From Rhodanobacter denitrificans (GTDB lineage Bacteria; Pseudomonadota; Gammaproteobacteria; Xanthomonadales; Rhodanobacteraceae), in NCBI RefSeq assembly GCF_003335105.1, contig NZ_QFWQ01000005.1:248001-312000 (forward strand): a DNA stretch of 64,000 nt. The letters are read 5' to 3'. This document shows positions 1-9,915 of the stretch, piece by piece. A program made the position numbers and the translations under genes. The notes under the pieces are model-generated. The model did not search any database and had not been told where the DNA came from. It was given only the letters and a program-made list of their open reading frames with translations. Each line of letters starts with the position of its first letter. Position 1 is the stretch's first letter.

Positions 1-502
1 TCTCGCTGCGGCTGCCGGTGGGCAGGGCAATGCCGTCGCGCGGCGGCTCCTGCGGGCCGGCGGCGGCCAGTTCGAGGCGCATGGCCCGGTGCGGCAGGCC
101 GGCATCCTCGAACTCGTCGCCGAATGCCACGAAACCCTGGCGCTGGTAGAAGCCGATTGCGCTGACCTGGGCATCCAGCGCCACCTGCGGCCAGCCCAGC
201 GCGCGGGCACGTGCGAGCAGCTCGCGCAGCAGCGCCATGCCGACGCCGCGTCCCCGCCATGCCGGCAGCACCGCCATGCGGCCGATCTTGTGCTGCGGCG
301 TGAGCCGGCCGCAGCCGATCGGCTGGCCGGCCTCGTCGCGCGCCAGCACGTGCCAGCAGTCCGCATCCAGTCCGTCGCGCTCGCGCTGTTCGGGGACTGC
401 CTGTTCCCGGATGAATACGACCTCGCGCAGATCGAGCAGGGTGCTGCGCTGGTCGGCGCGTGACCAGTCGGCGATCTCGACGTGGAAGTCCTGCAGTTTC
501 AT
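1..502 (-). CDS. GNAT family N-acetyltransferase (C-terminus cut by window edge)
   Basis: Reading from an ATG at 502 down to the window edge gives at least 167 residues without a stop. The middle carries the GNAT acetyl-CoA binding segment, visible as GRMAVLPAWRGRGVGMALL, followed by a beta-strand and 'AIGFYQRQGFVAFGDEF', the usual ending of an ElaA/YjcF-type GNAT domain. The acceptor substrate cannot be told from sequence. About 20 residues after the domain are visible before the edge, so a C-terminal extension may continue. The start ATG overlaps the roxA stop by four bases (ATGA), so the two are translated as a coupled pair on the minus strand. Confidence 0.85.
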   Translation of the reverse strand, partial: MKLQDFHVEIADWSRADQRSTLLDLREVVFIREQAVPEQRERDGLDADCWHVLARDEAGQPIGCGRLTPQHKIGRMAVLPAWRGRGVGMALLRELLARARALGWPQVALDAQVSAIGFYQRQGFVAFGDEFEDAGLPHRAMRLELAAAGPQEPPRDGIALPTGSRSE

Positions 503-1692
503 CGGCGGCGGGATTTGCGCGGCAGCAGGTGGCCATCGTTGACCAGGGCCAGCAACAGGGCCCGCCCGGTGGCGTCGGGCTTGCGGGCGATGGTGAGCGC
601 GCGTTGCTCGCACAGCTGCTGCGCCAGTGCCGGCGTGGCCGGGTACGCCTGCCCGTTGGCATAAAGCGTGCAGCCGGACTTGCCGCGGCTCCAGGCCAGC
701 CGCGACCAGGGGTGGCGCAGCAACTGGGCACCGGCATCGAGCTGCTTCGCGAGTGTGGCGTCGGTCAGCGGCTTGTCCGGTAGCGCCGGCACCTGCGCGC
801 TGCGATAGCGGGTGATGAAGCGGCCGAACCAGTCGCGCAGCGCGTCGTCGCGCAGGGCCGCGGCGAACGGCAGCGCGTCCTTCAGCCGTTCGATCGCGGC
901 GCGGTCGATTTCGCCGGCAGCGGTGGCCGGCTTGAGGTCCGGGTCGGCGTAGCGCAGTTCCTCCGGCAGGCGCTCGGCGATGTAGTCGGCCAGGTCGCCG
1001 GTCAGTTCGGCCTGGGAGGGCGCGCGCATGCCCACCGAAAACGTCATGCAGGGGCCGCCGAAGGCGACGCCGTCGTGCGGTACGCCCGGCGGCAGATAGA
1101 GCATGTCGCCCGGTTCCAGCAGCCATTCGTGGGTCGGCTCGAAATGCACCAGCTGCTTCAGCTCCACGCCGGGGCGGAACGCCTTCGGCGCCAGCGGATC
1201 GTCGCTGATCGCCCAGTGCCGCGACCCCAGGCCCTGCAGCAGGAATACGTCGTACTGGTCGACGTGGGCGCCGACGCCGCCGCCGGGCTCGGCGTAGGAG
1301 ACCATCACGTCGTCCACGCGCCAGCTCGGCAGGAAGCGGAAGTGCTGCAGCAGGTCGGCCACGTCCGCGTCCCACTTGTCGACATCCTGCACCAGCAAGG
1401 TCCAGTGGCTGTCGGGGGTACCGGCGAAGTCGGTCTCGTCCAGCGGGGCCGACTTGACCTGCCAGCGGTCACGCTTCTCGTCGTGCACGATCAGCCGCGC
1501 CAGCGCGGCCGGTTCGCAGGCCAGGCCGGCCAGGTCGTCCGGCTGCAGCGGCGGCTTGAAATCGGGGAACGCGTTGCGGATCAGCAGCGGGCGCTTCTGC
1601 CAATAGTCGCGCAGGAAACGGGCGGGCGGCATGCCCAGCGGCTGCTTCGCGGAACCGCGGACTTCGATCGGAAAGGAGGCTGGCTTGGTCAT
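499..1692 (-). CDS. roxA: Ribosomal protein uL16 arginine 3-hydroxylase (cupin/JmjC oxygenase)
   Basis: A 397-residue Fe(II)/2-oxoglutarate oxygenase of the YcfD/RoxA family, which hydroxylates an arginine of ribosomal protein L16. The iron-binding triad is visible: His143 and Asp145 in GAHVDQYDVF and a distal His206 in LPPGVPHDG. The following GLGSRHW segment is characteristic of this family rather than of generic cupins. Length matches the family (about 370-400). It starts with MTKPASFPIEV at 1692 and ends in an ATGA overlap with the downstream acetyltransferase gene. It probably acts in the cytoplasm during ribosome assembly. The name rests on motif recognition; the substrate is family knowledge. 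Confidence 0.9.
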   Translation of the reverse strand: MTKPASFPIEVRGSAKQPLGMPPARFLRDYWQKRPLLIRNAFPDFKPPLQPDDLAGLACEPAALARLIVHDEKRDRWQVKSAPLDETDFAGTPDSHWTLLVQDVDKWDADVADLLQHFRFLPSWRVDDVMVSYAEPGGGVGAHVDQYDVFLLQGLGSRHWAISDDPLAPKAFRPGVELKQLVHFEPTHEWLLEPGDMLYLPPGVPHDGVAFGGPCMTFSVGMRAPSQAELTGDLADYIAERLPEELRYADPDLKPATAAGEIDRAAIERLKDALPFAAALRDDALRDWFGRFITRYRSAQVPALPDKPLTDATLAKQLDAGAQLLRHPWSRLAWSRGKSGCTLYANGQAYPATPALAQQLCEQRALTIARKPDATGRALLLALVNDGHLLPRKSRRR

Positions 1693-1726
1693 GCGCGCAT
1701 TGTAGCGACGACCGGTGGGGGCGATG

Positions 1727-2479
1727 TCAGTGCAGTGCCTTCACCACGTTGTTGAGCCCCAGCGCCAGCACCGCGGTGGCGGCCAGCAGCGTCGCGGCCC
1801 GCGCCGGCATGCGGCGGGCGAGCAGGGCGCCCAGCGGCGCGGCGGTCACGCCGCCGACGATCAGGCCGAGTACGGCCACGCCGTTGGTGGCGCCGACGTG
1901 CAGCAGAAAGCTGACGCTGGCGGCGGCGCTGACCACGGACTTGGCCAGGTGCACCGTGCCGATCACCGTGCGCGGCGTGGCGCCGCGGGCGACCAGGGTG
2001 GTCACGGTCAGCGCGCTCCAGCCGCCGCCGGCCACGGCATCGGCGAAACCGGCCACCAGGCCCAGCGGACGGGTGGCGCGCGGCACTGCGTCGTCGTGGG
2101 GGCGGTCGCCGCGGGTCGCCCGTCGCAGCAGGAACACGCCCATGCCCAGCATGTAGGGGGTGAGCGCCAGCCGCATCCAGTTTGCCGGGACATGTGTGAC
2201 CACGTAGGCGCCGATCACGGCGCCGATCACGCCGGGGATGGCCAGCGTCCAGAACAGCTGCCGCCGCACGTTGCCGGCCGCCAGGTGACTGAGACCGGAG
2301 GCGCCGCAGGTGAAGGTTTCGGCGTAATGCACGCTGGCGCTGGCCGCCGCTGGCGGCAGCCCCAGCCCCAGCAGCATCGCCGCCGAGACCACGCCGTAAG
2401 CCATGCCCAGCGCGCCGTCGACCAGCTGGGCGAATGCGCCCACGGCAGCGAAGGTGAAGAATTCGGAAAGCGGTGGCAT
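1727..2479 (-). CDS. TauE/SafE family sulfite/sulfur-anion permease
   Basis: About 250 residues, nearly all hydrophobic, with the two-fold TauE/SafE layout: N-terminal FAAVGAFAQLVDGALGMAYG and a matching repeat in the second half (GLVAGFADAVAGGGWSALT). Members export or import sulfite, sulfoacetate or other sulfur anions. I chose the ATG at 2479; the frame stays open upstream to a TTG at 2518, so the N-terminus could be 13 residues longer. The gene is divergent from cysJ and shares its upstream region, including the palindromes at 2555-2574 and 2624-2637, so a role in sulfite or sulfate handling alongside cysJIH is a reasonable inference. Confidence 0.82.
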   Translation of the reverse strand: MPPLSEFFTFAAVGAFAQLVDGALGMAYGVVSAAMLLGLGLPPAAASASVHYAETFTCGASGLSHLAAGNVRRQLFWTLAIPGVIGAVIGAYVVTHVPANWMRLALTPYMLGMGVFLLRRATRGDRPHDDAVPRATRPLGLVAGFADAVAGGGWSALTVTTLVARGATPRTVIGTVHLAKSVVSAAASVSFLLHVGATNGVAVLGLIVGGVTAAPLGALLARRMPARAATLLAATAVLALGLNNVVKALH

Positions 2480-2554
2480 GGGCAGGAGACATCCGTGCGC
2501 GATGCAAAAGTGTAGCAAGTATCGGAAGCGGCCTCAGCACGCGGAAATAAGCAC

Positions 2555-2574
2555 TCGGCATATGCACATGCCGA
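2555..2574. promoter_or_regulatory. Perfect inverted repeat upstream of cysJ/tauE
   Basis: TCGGCAT and ATGCCGA form perfect 7-base arms around a 6-base centre. The site lies between the divergent TauE/SafE and cysJ genes. The shared string CGGCATATG recurs at 8285-8293 upstream of cysG, which suggests a regulator common to the sulfur genes. Which regulator binds is unknown. Confidence 0.4.
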
Positions 2575-2610
2575 CACATCCTTTCCAAAGAGGGCATCCG
2601 GAAAATAATT

Positions 2611-2642
2611 TGAACGTCGAGAGTTTGGACGTCCAAATGGAG
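2611..2642 (+). promoter_or_regulatory. Met-box-like palindrome and Shine-Dalgarno ahead of cysJ
   Basis: TTTGGACGTCCAAA at 2624-2637 is a perfect 14-base palindrome, preceded at 2610-2618 by a related half-copy TTGAACGTC. The ACGT core and flanks resemble the MetJ met-box AGACGTCT. The palindrome ends one base before the GGAG ribosome binding site (2639-2642), so a protein bound here would block translation start or transcription just ahead of it. Related sites occur upstream of cysG (8228-8243) and the methionine-type aminotransferase (26730-26745). The regulator is not established. Confidence 0.5.
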
Positions 2643-2647
2643 TCATC

Positions 2648-4447
2648 GTGAATAGCGTCGCCGTGCCGAACCTTCCAGCGCCGAGCCTGGATGCGGAAAA
2701 GCTGACCAGGCTGACCCGCGAGCTGGAGAGCCTGACGGTGGCCCAGTTGTACTGGATCGCCGCATGGAGTGCCGCGCAGGCGGCGCAGGCGCAGCGGGAC
2801 ATTCCCGCTGCGGTCGCCGAGCGCACCGCCGAGCGGCTGAGCATCGTCTACGGCAGCCAGACCGGCAACGCGAAGCGCATCGCCGAGCAGCTGGCCAGCC
2901 GTGGCGAAGCGGCCGGCCTGCCGGTGCGGCTGCTGCGCGCCGATGCCTATCCGCAGCGCGAGCTGGCGCAGGAACGCCATCTGCTGCTGGTGATCAGCAC
3001 CCAGGGCGACGGCGAGCCGCCGGACGACGCGCGCGGCCTGTTCGAGTTCATCAGCGGCAAGCGCGCGCCGAAGCTGCCGGCGCTGCAGTTCGCGGTGCTG
3101 GGGCTGGGCGATTCGAGTTATCCGCAATTCTGCACGATCGGGCGCCAGCTCGACGCTCGCCTGGCCGAGCTGGGCGGCAGCCGCCTCGCTTCCTTCGGCG
3201 AAGCGGACGTGGAGATCGAAGCCGTCGCCGCGCCATGGGTGGAGCAGGCGCTGGAGCAGGCGCGGGAGCGGCTGCGGCAGGCCGGCGCGCCGGCGCGGAC
3301 GACCCCGCTGCACGTGGTGCCGAGCCGCAGCGTCTGGTCGCGCGAACAGCCGTTCGCCGCCACCGTGCTGGCCAACCAGCGCATCGTGGCGCGCGACAGC
3401 GCGCGCGACGTGCGGCATGTCGAGCTGTCGCTGGAAGGCTCCGGCCTGCACTACCAGCCGGGCGATGCGCTGGGCGTGTGGGCGCACAATCCGCCGGCAC
3501 TGGTCGAGCAATGGCTGGAAGCCCTGCAGCTGGACGGCGCGCAGCCGGTGACTCACCAGCAGCGCACGTTGCCGCTGCGGCAGTGGCTGGGCGGCGAGCG
3601 CGAGATCACCCGGCTGCACCGCGGTTTCATCACTGCGCTGGCGACCGCCGGCGGCCACGACGAACTGGCCAGGCTGCTGCAGCCGGAGCAGTCGGCGCAG
3701 TTCGCGGCGGTGCTGGCCGACGAGCAGCCGATCGACCTGCTCCGCCGCTACCCGGCGACATGGCAACCCGAAACGCTGCTGGCGGCGCTGCGGCCACTGG
3801 CGCCGCGGCTGTACTCGATCGCCTCCAGCACAAAGGCGGTGGGCGAGGAGGTGCACCTCACCGTGGCTGTGGTGGATTACCAGGCGCACGGCAGCGCGCA
3901 CTGGGGCGCCGCCTCCTCGTTGCTCGCCGCGACCGGCGAGGACGGCAAGATGCCGGTATTCATCGAGCCGAACGAGCGCTTCCGCCTGCCGGCCGACGGC
4001 TCGCGCGACATCATCATGATCGGGCCGGGCACCGGCGTGGCGCCATTCCGCGCGTTCGTGCAGGAACGGCGCGAAAGCGGTGCCACGGGTCGCAACTGGC
4101 TGTTCTTCGGCAACCGCCACTTCACCAGCGATTTCCTCTACCAGGTGGAGTGGCAGCAGGCGCTGCAGGACGGCTCGCTGCACCGGCTCGACCTGGCGTT
4201 CTCGCGGGACGCGGAACACAAAACCTATGTGCAACAGCGCCTGCGCGAGCACGGCGCCGAGCTGAATGCATGGCTGGAGAACGGCGCGCATCTCTATGTC
4301 TGCGGCGACGCGAAACACATGGCCCGCGACGTGCACGCCGCGCTGGTCGACGTGATCGTGGCCCACGGCAACCGGTCAGCCGACGAGGCGAACGCCTGGC
4401 TCGGCGATCTCCTGCAACGGGGCCGCTACGCCCGTGACGTGTATTGA
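2648..4447 (+). CDS. cysJ: Sulfite reductase [NADPH] flavoprotein alpha subunit
   Basis: 599 residues, the usual CysJ length. It passes electrons from NADPH through FAD and FMN to the CysI hemoprotein, reducing sulfite to sulfide. An N-terminal helical segment is followed by a flavodoxin domain (about 65-205) with the FMN loop [10 protein letters not shown], then a ferredoxin-reductase-like part with the FAD motif RLYSIASS and the NADPH motif [12 protein letters not shown], ending in the typical YARDVY tail. The start is a GTG at 2648 with GGAG five bases upstream; an ATG at 2637 gives only a four-codon frame. It is followed after 73 bases by cysI and lies divergent from the TauE/SafE gene. 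Confidence 0.95.
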   Translation: MNSVAVPNLPAPSLDAEKLTRLTRELESLTVAQLYWIAAWSAAQAAQAQRDIPAAVAERTAERLSIVYGSQTGNAKRIAEQLASRGEAAGLPVRLLRADAYPQRELAQERHLLLVISTQGDGEPPDDARGLFEFISGKRAPKLPALQFAVLGLGDSSYPQFCTIGRQLDARLAELGGSRLASFGEADVEIEAVAAPWVEQALEQARERLRQAGAPARTTPLHVVPSRSVWSREQPFAATVLANQRIVARDSARDVRHVELSLEGSGLHYQPGDALGVWAHNPPALVEQWLEALQLDGAQPVTHQQRTLPLRQWLGGEREITRLHRGFITALATAGGHDELARLLQPEQSAQFAAVLADEQPIDLLRRYPATWQPETLLAALRPLAPRLYSIASSTKAVGEEVHLTVAVVDYQAHGSAHWGAASSLLAATGEDGKMPVFIEPNERFRLPADGSRDIIMIGPGTGVAPFRAFVQERRESGATGRNWLFFGNRHFTSDFLYQVEWQQALQDGSLHRLDLAFSRDAEHKTYVQQRLREHGAELNAWLENGAHLYVCGDAKHMARDVHAALVDVIVAHGNRSADEANAWLGDLLQRGRYARDVY

Positions 4448-4520
4448 TGCGTTTGTCCATGAACGCGAGAGTCAAGAAGCGGCCATCCATGGCCGCACTT
4501 TCAAAGAAAGCGACTATCCC

Positions 4521-6218
4521 ATGACTTCTCATCTCGAACACATCAAGGCGGCCAGCCGCTTCCTGCGCGGCGGCATCGCCGAGGGTCTGGCCGACCCGGT
4601 CACCGGCGCGATCGGCGACGACGACACCAAGCTGCTGAAGTTCCACGGCAGCTACCAGCAGGACGACCGCGACCTGCGCGAGGAGCGCCGCAAGCAGAAA
4701 CTGGAGCCGGCCTACTCGTTCATGCTGCGCGCGCGCCTGCCCGGCGGCGTGGTGACGCCGGCGCAGTGGCTGGTGTTCGACCGCATCGCCCGCGAGCACG
4801 CCAGCGGCACGCTGCGCATCACCACGCGGCAGACCTTCCAGTGGCACGGCATCATCAAGCGCAAGCTGAAGCCGACCATCGCGGCGATCCATGAGGCGCT
4901 GGCCACCACCATCGCCGCCTGCGGCGACGTGGTACGCAACGTGGTCAGCACGGCGAACCCGGTGGAGTCCGCCGCGCATGCCGAGGCGTACGCCTGGGCC
5001 ACGCGGCTCTCGGCCGAGCTGGCGCCGAGGACACGCGCCTACCATGAGATCTGGCTGGACGGCGAAAAGCTGCATGGCGACCCTGATCCGGTTGCGGAGC
5101 ACGAGCCGCTGTACGGCGCCACCTACCTGCCGCGCAAGTTCAAGATCGGCCTGGCGATCCCGCCGCTCAACGACATCGACGTGTTCGCGCAGGATCTGGG
5201 CCTGATCGCGATCGTCGAGCAGGGCACGCTGCGCGGCTTCAACATTGCTGTCGGCGGCGGCATGGGCGCGACCCATGGCGACGCCAGCACCTACCCGCGG
5301 CTGGCCAGCGTGATCGGTTTCGCCACGCCGGAACAGTTGTTCGCGGTGGCCGAGGCGTCGATCGGCGTGCAGCGCGACTGGGGCGACCGGGCCGAACGCA
5401 AGCATGCGCGGCTGAAGTACACGCTGGACCGGCACGGCCTGGACGCCTTCAAGGCCGAGCTGGAATCGCGCCTCGGCTATGCGTTGGCCGCGCCGCGCAC
5501 GTACCGTTTCGAACACAACGGCGACCGCTACGGCTGGGTCGCAGGCCACGACGGCCGCTGGCATCTCACCCTGCACATCGAATCCGGCCGGCTCGCCGAC
5601 ACGGGCGAACGGCGCTGGCTCAGCGGCCTGCGCGAGCTGGCCAAGGTGCATGCCGGCGACTTCCGCTTGACCTGCAACCAGAACGTGATCGTGGCGAACG
5701 TCGCGGCGGCCGAGCGCGAGCGCATCGACGCGATCGTGCGCGAGCACGGACTGGACGGCTACCGCGAGCAAAGTGCGATCCGCCGCCACGCGATCGCCTG
5801 CGTGGCGCTGCCCACCTGTGGCCTGGCGATGGCCGAAAGTGAACGCTACCTGCCGGCGCTGCTGCCGAAGCTGGAGGCGTTGCTCGATCGACATGGCCTG
5901 GCCGAAGCGCCGATCCTGCTGCGCCTGTCTGGTTGCCCGAACGGCTGCTCGCGGCCGTACCTTGGCGAGATCGCCCTGGTCGGGCGCGGGCCGGGGCGCT
6001 ACGACCTGCGTCTTGGCGCCGACTTCAGCGGCCAGCGGCTGAACCAGGTCTATCGCGAGAACGTGGACGAAGCGGCGATCCTCGCCGCGCTCGATCCGCT
6101 GTTCGCGCGCTACGCCGCCGAGCGTGCGGACGGCGAGGGCTTCGGCGATTTCCTGCTGCGTGCCGGCATCCTCGCGCCGCTGCCGTCGCGGCGCATTCCG
6201 GCGGAACTGCTCGCATGA
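4521..6218 (+). CDS. cysI: Sulfite reductase hemoprotein beta subunit
   Basis: 565 residues. This subunit carries siroheme coupled to a [4Fe-4S] cluster and performs the six-electron reduction of sulfite to sulfide. The four cluster cysteines are visible in two pairs: Cys427 and Cys433 in [10 protein letters not shown], and Cys472 and Cys476 in [10 protein letters not shown]. The N-terminal [11 protein letters not shown] and [10 protein letters not shown] segments are also family hallmarks. I set the start at ATG 4521 (MTSHLEH), preceded by AAAGAAAG, because homologues begin here; the frame is open back to 4434. Its stop overlaps the cysH start (ATGA at 6215-6218), so the pair is translationally coupled. 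Confidence 0.95.
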   Translation: MTSHLEHIKAASRFLRGGIAEGLADPVTGAIGDDDTKLLKFHGSYQQDDRDLREERRKQKLEPAYSFMLRARLPGGVVTPAQWLVFDRIAREHASGTLRITTRQTFQWHGIIKRKLKPTIAAIHEALATTIAACGDVVRNVVSTANPVESAAHAEAYAWATRLSAELAPRTRAYHEIWLDGEKLHGDPDPVAEHEPLYGATYLPRKFKIGLAIPPLNDIDVFAQDLGLIAIVEQGTLRGFNIAVGGGMGATHGDASTYPRLASVIGFATPEQLFAVAEASIGVQRDWGDRAERKHARLKYTLDRHGLDAFKAELESRLGYALAAPRTYRFEHNGDRYGWVAGHDGRWHLTLHIESGRLADTGERRWLSGLRELAKVHAGDFRLTCNQNVIVANVAAAERERIDAIVREHGLDGYREQSAIRRHAIACVALPTCGLAMAESERYLPALLPKLEALLDRHGLAEAPILLRLSGCPNGCSRPYLGEIALVGRGPGRYDLRLGADFSGQRLNQVYRENVDEAAILAALDPLFARYAAERADGEGFGDFLLRAGILAPLPSRRIPAELLA

Positions 6219-6937
6219 GTGCCGTGCTGCTCGAGCAGGCGCCGCACGAGCCGCGTGCGCTGGCCGCGTTGAACGCCATGCTGTCCCGGCTCGACGCAGA
6301 ACGCCGGGTGGCATGGGCGCTGGAAAACGTCGCTGGCGAGCACGTGCTGTCGTCCAGCTTCGGCGCGCAGTCGGCGGTATCGCTGCACCTGGTGACCCGC
6401 CAGCGGCCGTCACTGCCGGTGGTGCTGATCGACACCGGCTACCTGTTTGCCGAGACGTACCGCTTTGTCGACGAGTTGAGCGGGCGGCTCGGGCTGAACC
6501 TCAAGGTGTACAGCTCGCCGCTCAGTCCCGCCTGGATGGAGGCGCGCCACGGGCGGTTGTGGGAGCAGGGCGTGGCCGGGCTCGACCACTACAACCGGCT
6601 GCGCAAGGTCGAGCCGATGCAGCGTGCACTGGCCGACCTGCACGCCGCCGGATGGTTCGCCGGCCTGCGCCGCGGGCAGTCGCGGAGCCGGGCGGCGATC
6701 GAGTTCGCGGCGATCCGCAATGGCCGCTGGAAATTCCATCCACTGGCCGACTGGAGCGATCGCGACATCGGCCAGTACCTCGCGCGCCATGGCCTGCCGT
6801 ACCACCCGCTGTGGCAGCAGGGCTACATCTCGATCGGCGACAGCCACACCAGCCATCGCTGGGAGCCGGGCATGGACGCCGAGGACACCCGTTTCTTCGG
6901 GCTCAAGCGCGAATGCGGACTGCACAGCATGGCGTAG
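6215..6937 (+). CDS. cysH: Phosphoadenylyl-sulfate (PAPS) reductase
   Basis: 240 residues. It reduces PAPS to sulfite with thioredoxin or glutaredoxin as donor. Visible hallmarks are the modified P-loop [14 protein letters not shown], the [11 protein letters not shown] strand and the C-terminal ECGLH with the catalytic cysteine near residue 235. The paired-cysteine motifs of the iron-sulfur APS reductases (CC...CxxC) are missing, so the enzyme should use PAPS and not APS; that in turn implies an APS kinase encoded elsewhere, since no cysN/cysD/cysC is in this window. It completes the cysJIH operon and is followed by a REP pair, then by cysB on the other strand. Confidence 0.94.
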   Translation: MSAVLLEQAPHEPRALAALNAMLSRLDAERRVAWALENVAGEHVLSSSFGAQSAVSLHLVTRQRPSLPVVLIDTGYLFAETYRFVDELSGRLGLNLKVYSSPLSPAWMEARHGRLWEQGVAGLDHYNRLRKVEPMQRALADLHAAGWFAGLRRGQSRSRAAIEFAAIRNGRWKFHPLADWSDRDIGQYLARHGLPYHPLWQQGYISIGDSHTSHRWEPGMDAEDTRFFGLKRECGLHSMA

Positions 6938-6976
6938 GTTTTCTCCGCGTCGGTCCGCCGAGGTCGGCTTCAGGCC

Positions 6977-7055
6977 GTAGGGCGGGCACCGCCCGCCGCG
7001 CCTCCCACACTTCGTCGCAAGGTGCCGAAAGGGCGGCGGGCGGTGACCGCCCTAC
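6977..7055. repeat. REP-like inverted repeat pair between cysH and cysB
   Basis: Two 21-base arms, starting GTAGGGCGGGCACCGCCC at 6977 and its inverted copy at 7035-7055, match at all but one position. Each arm is itself nearly palindromic, so it can fold into a hairpin. The pair sits between the convergent ends of cysH and cysB and may work as a two-way transcription stop. A second pair of the same family lies at 63285-63364, also between convergent genes. Confidence 0.75.
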
Positions 7056-7070
7056 GTGACACGCGCCGGT

Positions 7071-8066
7071 TCAGGCGGCGTCGGGCAGCGCGGTGGGTGG
7101 ACGCTCCCGCCAGTGCGGTACCGCTGGCCACTCGATGGGCGCCGTGTCGGCGGCAAGGGCGCGCACCACGTCGCGGCGGTCCAGGTGCGGCGCGAACTGC
7201 GCGATGAACTCCAGCACGTATTCGCGCAGCACGCTTTCACGGCGCAGCAAGATCCAGGTCGTGCACTGGGGAAACAGGTGGTCGGCCGGCAGCGCGCGCA
7301 GGTCGGTGTCGCTTTCCAGCATCGCCATCTCGGCCAGCACGCCGATGCCCAGGCCGGTGCGCACGTAGGTCTTGATCAGGTCGGCGTCGCCGGCGGTCAT
7401 CGTGATCTGCGGATGCAGGTCGACGGCCTCGAACGCACGGCGCAGCGACGAGTCGGGCTTCAGCGAGGAGTCGTAGCTGACCAGCGGCAGCGCGGCCAGC
7501 TGGTCGAGCGTGGGCGGCTGCCCGCGCGCGCCCAGCGGATGCCCCTGCGGCGCCAGGATCACCCGGTGCCAGCGGTAGGCCGGCAGCGCGATGCCCGTGG
7601 CCGGGGGCGCGCCGGCGGTGCTGATCACCGCCAGATCGACGCGGCCGGCCTCCAGCTGGGCCAGCACTTCGCTGTCGCGGCCCGGCTGCAGGTGCACGCT
7701 GACCTGCGGGTAGCTGCGGTTCAGCGCGCCGATCGCAGCGGGGAGGGCGAAGCGGGCCTGGGTGTGGGTGGTGGCGATGCGCAACTCGCCGTGTGCCTCG
7801 TTGCGCAGGTTGGCGGCGATCGAGCGGATGTTGGCCACCTCGGCGAGGATCGTGCGGGCGCGTTCCAGCACGTGCCGGCCGGCGTGGGTCACCGCGTCAA
7901 GGCTCTTGCCCTTGCGCACGAACAGCTGGAAGCCCAGCTCGTCCTCAAGCTGCTTGAGCCGCTTGCTCAGGCCGGGCTGGGTGGCATGGACGCGCTCGGC
8001 GGCCAGCGTGATGTTGAGGCCGGAGTCGGCGATGGCAACGAGGTAGCGTAATTGGGTCAGCGTCAT
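7071..8066 (-). CDS. cysB: LysR-type regulator of cysteine biosynthesis
   Basis: 331 residues. The N-terminal winged helix ([34 protein letters not shown], described here by position 8-41) has the CysB/Cbl variant with the LNIT turn and TQPGLSKR recognition helix, which separates it from ordinary LysR proteins. CysB activates sulfate-assimilation genes when N-acetylserine is present and sulfide is low. The start ATG at 8066 gives the family N-terminus MTLTQLRY; the frame extends further upstream without homology. It is divergent from cysG and lies between the two halves of the cys block, so cysJIH and cysGK are its likely targets. Confidence 0.93.
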   Translation of the reverse strand: MTLTQLRYLVAIADSGLNITLAAERVHATQPGLSKRLKQLEDELGFQLFVRKGKSLDAVTHAGRHVLERARTILAEVANIRSIAANLRNEAHGELRIATTHTQARFALPAAIGALNRSYPQVSVHLQPGRDSEVLAQLEAGRVDLAVISTAGAPPATGIALPAYRWHRVILAPQGHPLGARGQPPTLDQLAALPLVSYDSSLKPDSSLRRAFEAVDLHPQITMTAGDADLIKTYVRTGLGIGVLAEMAMLESDTDLRALPADHLFPQCTTWILLRRESVLREYVLEFIAQFAPHLDRRDVVRALAADTAPIEWPAVPHWRERPPTALPDAA

Positions 8067-8220
8067 GGCGATGGTCTCGTGGGCGGTCGGGATCGTGGGA
8101 TCGGGGCGCGGACGGAACACGGATACATCGCATGGCACGGGCCGGCAGCGTGCATGGAGCCTGGGCGCAGGCGGCCGACCTGGGGCCGCGGGTAGGTTCG
8201 TGGTGGTGGGTGGGACGAAT

Positions 8221-8298
8221 CATGATTGGACGTCTATACGTCCATTTTGTTGAATGGTCAAGTGCGGCGGGCTTCATAACGCGGCGGCATATGGACGT
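8221..8298 (+). promoter_or_regulatory. Tandem met-box-like operator in the cysB-cysG intergenic region
   Basis: GGACGTCTATACGTCC at 8228-8243 has perfect 6-base arms and reads as two adjacent 8-mers with ACGT cores exactly eight bases apart, the spacing of tandem MetJ boxes. A further CATATGGACGT stands at 8288-8298, sharing strings with the cysJ upstream region. The gap between the cysB and cysG starts is 311 bases; apart from these sites I see no gene or other structure in it. Operator function is inferred from recurrence and position only. Confidence 0.5.
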
Positions 8299-8377
8299 AA
8301 GCGCAGATCATTTGCCGGCGTGGCGGCGCTTGCGTAGCGTGGTTTTGCCCTCCCTTGCACGCCGCGGTTCCGCCCGA

Positions 8378-9847
8378 ATGAAGCTCTATCCCCTGTTCGC
8401 CGACCTGTCCCGCCGCGCCGTGCTGGTGGTGGGCGGCGGCGCGGTGGCCGAGCGCAAGGTGGCAGCCCTGCTCGGCGCGCAGGCGCAGATTACCGTGAAC
8501 GCACCCGAGCTCACCCCGCAGCTGCAGCGCTGGGTGGCGGCAGGGCGCATCGCCCATCGCCCCGATGCGTTTCGCGAGGCGTGGCTGGAGCGGGTCTGGC
8601 TGGTGGTGGCCGCCACCTCCGACACCGAGCTGAACCGGCTGATCGCCACCTTCGCCGGGCTGCGGCGGATCTTCGTCAACGTGGTCGACGACGCCGCGCT
8701 GTCCAGCTTCCACGTGCCGGCGGTGGTGGATCGCGCGCCGTTGACCATCGCGATCTCCAGCGGCGGCGAGGCGCCGATGCTGGCGCGGCTGCTGCGCGAG
8801 CGGCTGGAAACCCTGCTCGACCATTCGCTGGGCGCGCTGGCCACGCTGGCGGCGCGCCTGCGCCGACGTATCCGCCTGCGCTACCCGGAGCCGGCGGCGC
8901 GGCGCGGGTTCTACGAGGAACTGTTTGCCGGTCCGGTCGCCGCGCTGCTGCGCCAGGGCCGGCCGGACGAGGCCTGGCAGGCGGCCGGGCAGGCACTGGC
9001 GGCGCCGTCGCCCGCCCGGACGGGCTCGGTGATGCTGGTCGGCGCCGGCCCCGGCGATCCGGGCCTGCTGACCCTGCGCGCGCTGCGTGCGCTGAACGAG
9101 GCCGACGTGATCCTGCACGACCGGCTGGTCAGCGCCGAGGTGCTGGAGCTGGCCCGGCGCGACGCCGAGCGGATCGAAGTGGGCAAGCAGGCCGGCCACC
9201 ACCACACCACCCAGGACGGCATCCACGCGCTGCTGCTGCAGCACGCGCGGGCGGGGCGGAGGGTGGTGCGGCTGAAGGGCGGCGACCCGTTCGTGTTCGG
9301 CCGCGGAGGCGAGGAACTGGAGTTCCTGCGCGCCCACGGCATCCCCTACGAAGTGGTGCCCGGCATCACCGCGGCCGTTGCCTGCGCGGCTTACGCCGGC
9401 GTGCCGCTGACCCATCGCGACCACGCGCAGTCGGTGCGTTTCGTCACCGCGCACTGCCGGTCCTCGCGCGACACCCTGGACTGGGCCGCGCTGGCGCAGG
9501 AGCGGCAGACCCTGGCCGTGTACATGGGCGTGGCCGAACTGGCCGAGCTGCAGGCCCGGCTGGTCGCGCATGGCCGCGCGCCATCGACGCCGTTCGCCCT
9601 GGTCGAGAACGGCTCGCGCCCGGAGCAGCGGGTGGTCACCGGCACCCTGGCCCATCTGGCCGAGCGGGCCAAGGCCCATGGGGTGCGTTCGCCGGCGTTG
9701 CTGATCCTGGGCGAAGTGGCGTCGCTGGCCACCTCGCTGGCCTGGTTCGGGACGCCGCCGCTGGGCGCCGCGGTTCACGACATCCGCCCCGCGCGCACGG
9801 CCGGCCCGGCCGCCACCGACGTACTGGCAGCGGTGCACCGCGCCTGA
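8378..9847 (+). CDS. cysG: Siroheme synthase (trifunctional)
   Basis: 489 residues. It methylates uroporphyrinogen III twice, oxidises precorrin-2 and inserts iron, giving the siroheme required by CysI. The N-terminal NAD-binding dehydrogenase/ferrochelatase part shows [11 protein letters not shown] (about 18-27); a dimerisation region follows; the SAM-dependent methyltransferase begins near residue 218 with [16 protein letters not shown] and contains [17 protein letters not shown] and VVPGITAA. Length agrees with CysG. I chose ATG 8378 (MKLYPLF) by homology, although the frame is open to 8132. cysK follows 68 bases downstream, making cysG-cysK a likely transcription unit. Confidence 0.95.
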   Translation: MKLYPLFADLSRRAVLVVGGGAVAERKVAALLGAQAQITVNAPELTPQLQRWVAAGRIAHRPDAFREAWLERVWLVVAATSDTELNRLIATFAGLRRIFVNVVDDAALSSFHVPAVVDRAPLTIAISSGGEAPMLARLLRERLETLLDHSLGALATLAARLRRRIRLRYPEPAARRGFYEELFAGPVAALLRQGRPDEAWQAAGQALAAPSPARTGSVMLVGAGPGDPGLLTLRALRALNEADVILHDRLVSAEVLELARRDAERIEVGKQAGHHHTTQDGIHALLLQHARAGRRVVRLKGGDPFVFGRGGEELEFLRAHGIPYEVVPGITAAVACAAYAGVPLTHRDHAQSVRFVTAHCRSSRDTLDWAALAQERQTLAVYMGVAELAELQARLVAHGRAPSTPFALVENGSRPEQRVVTGTLAHLAERAKAHGVRSPALLILGEVASLATSLAWFGTPPLGAAVHDIRPARTAGPAATDVLAAVHRA

Positions 9848-9915
9848 CGGCAGTTTCACCCGGGCGCGAGCATGCTCTCGCGACCGCCTTCCACCTTGCC
9901 ACCCGGAGCCTTCCC

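Noticed and set aside
2637-2651. Four-codon upstream frame (ATG at 2637) overlapping the cysJ start
   Set aside because: It could be a leader peptide, but it is only Met-Glu-Ser-Ser with no attenuator hairpin; the ATG is more likely part of the palindrome.
8132-8377. N-terminal extension of cysG by 82 residues
   Set aside because: CysG homologues begin at MKLYPLF; the upstream part is Trp/Arg-rich without homology and contains the operator-like sites.
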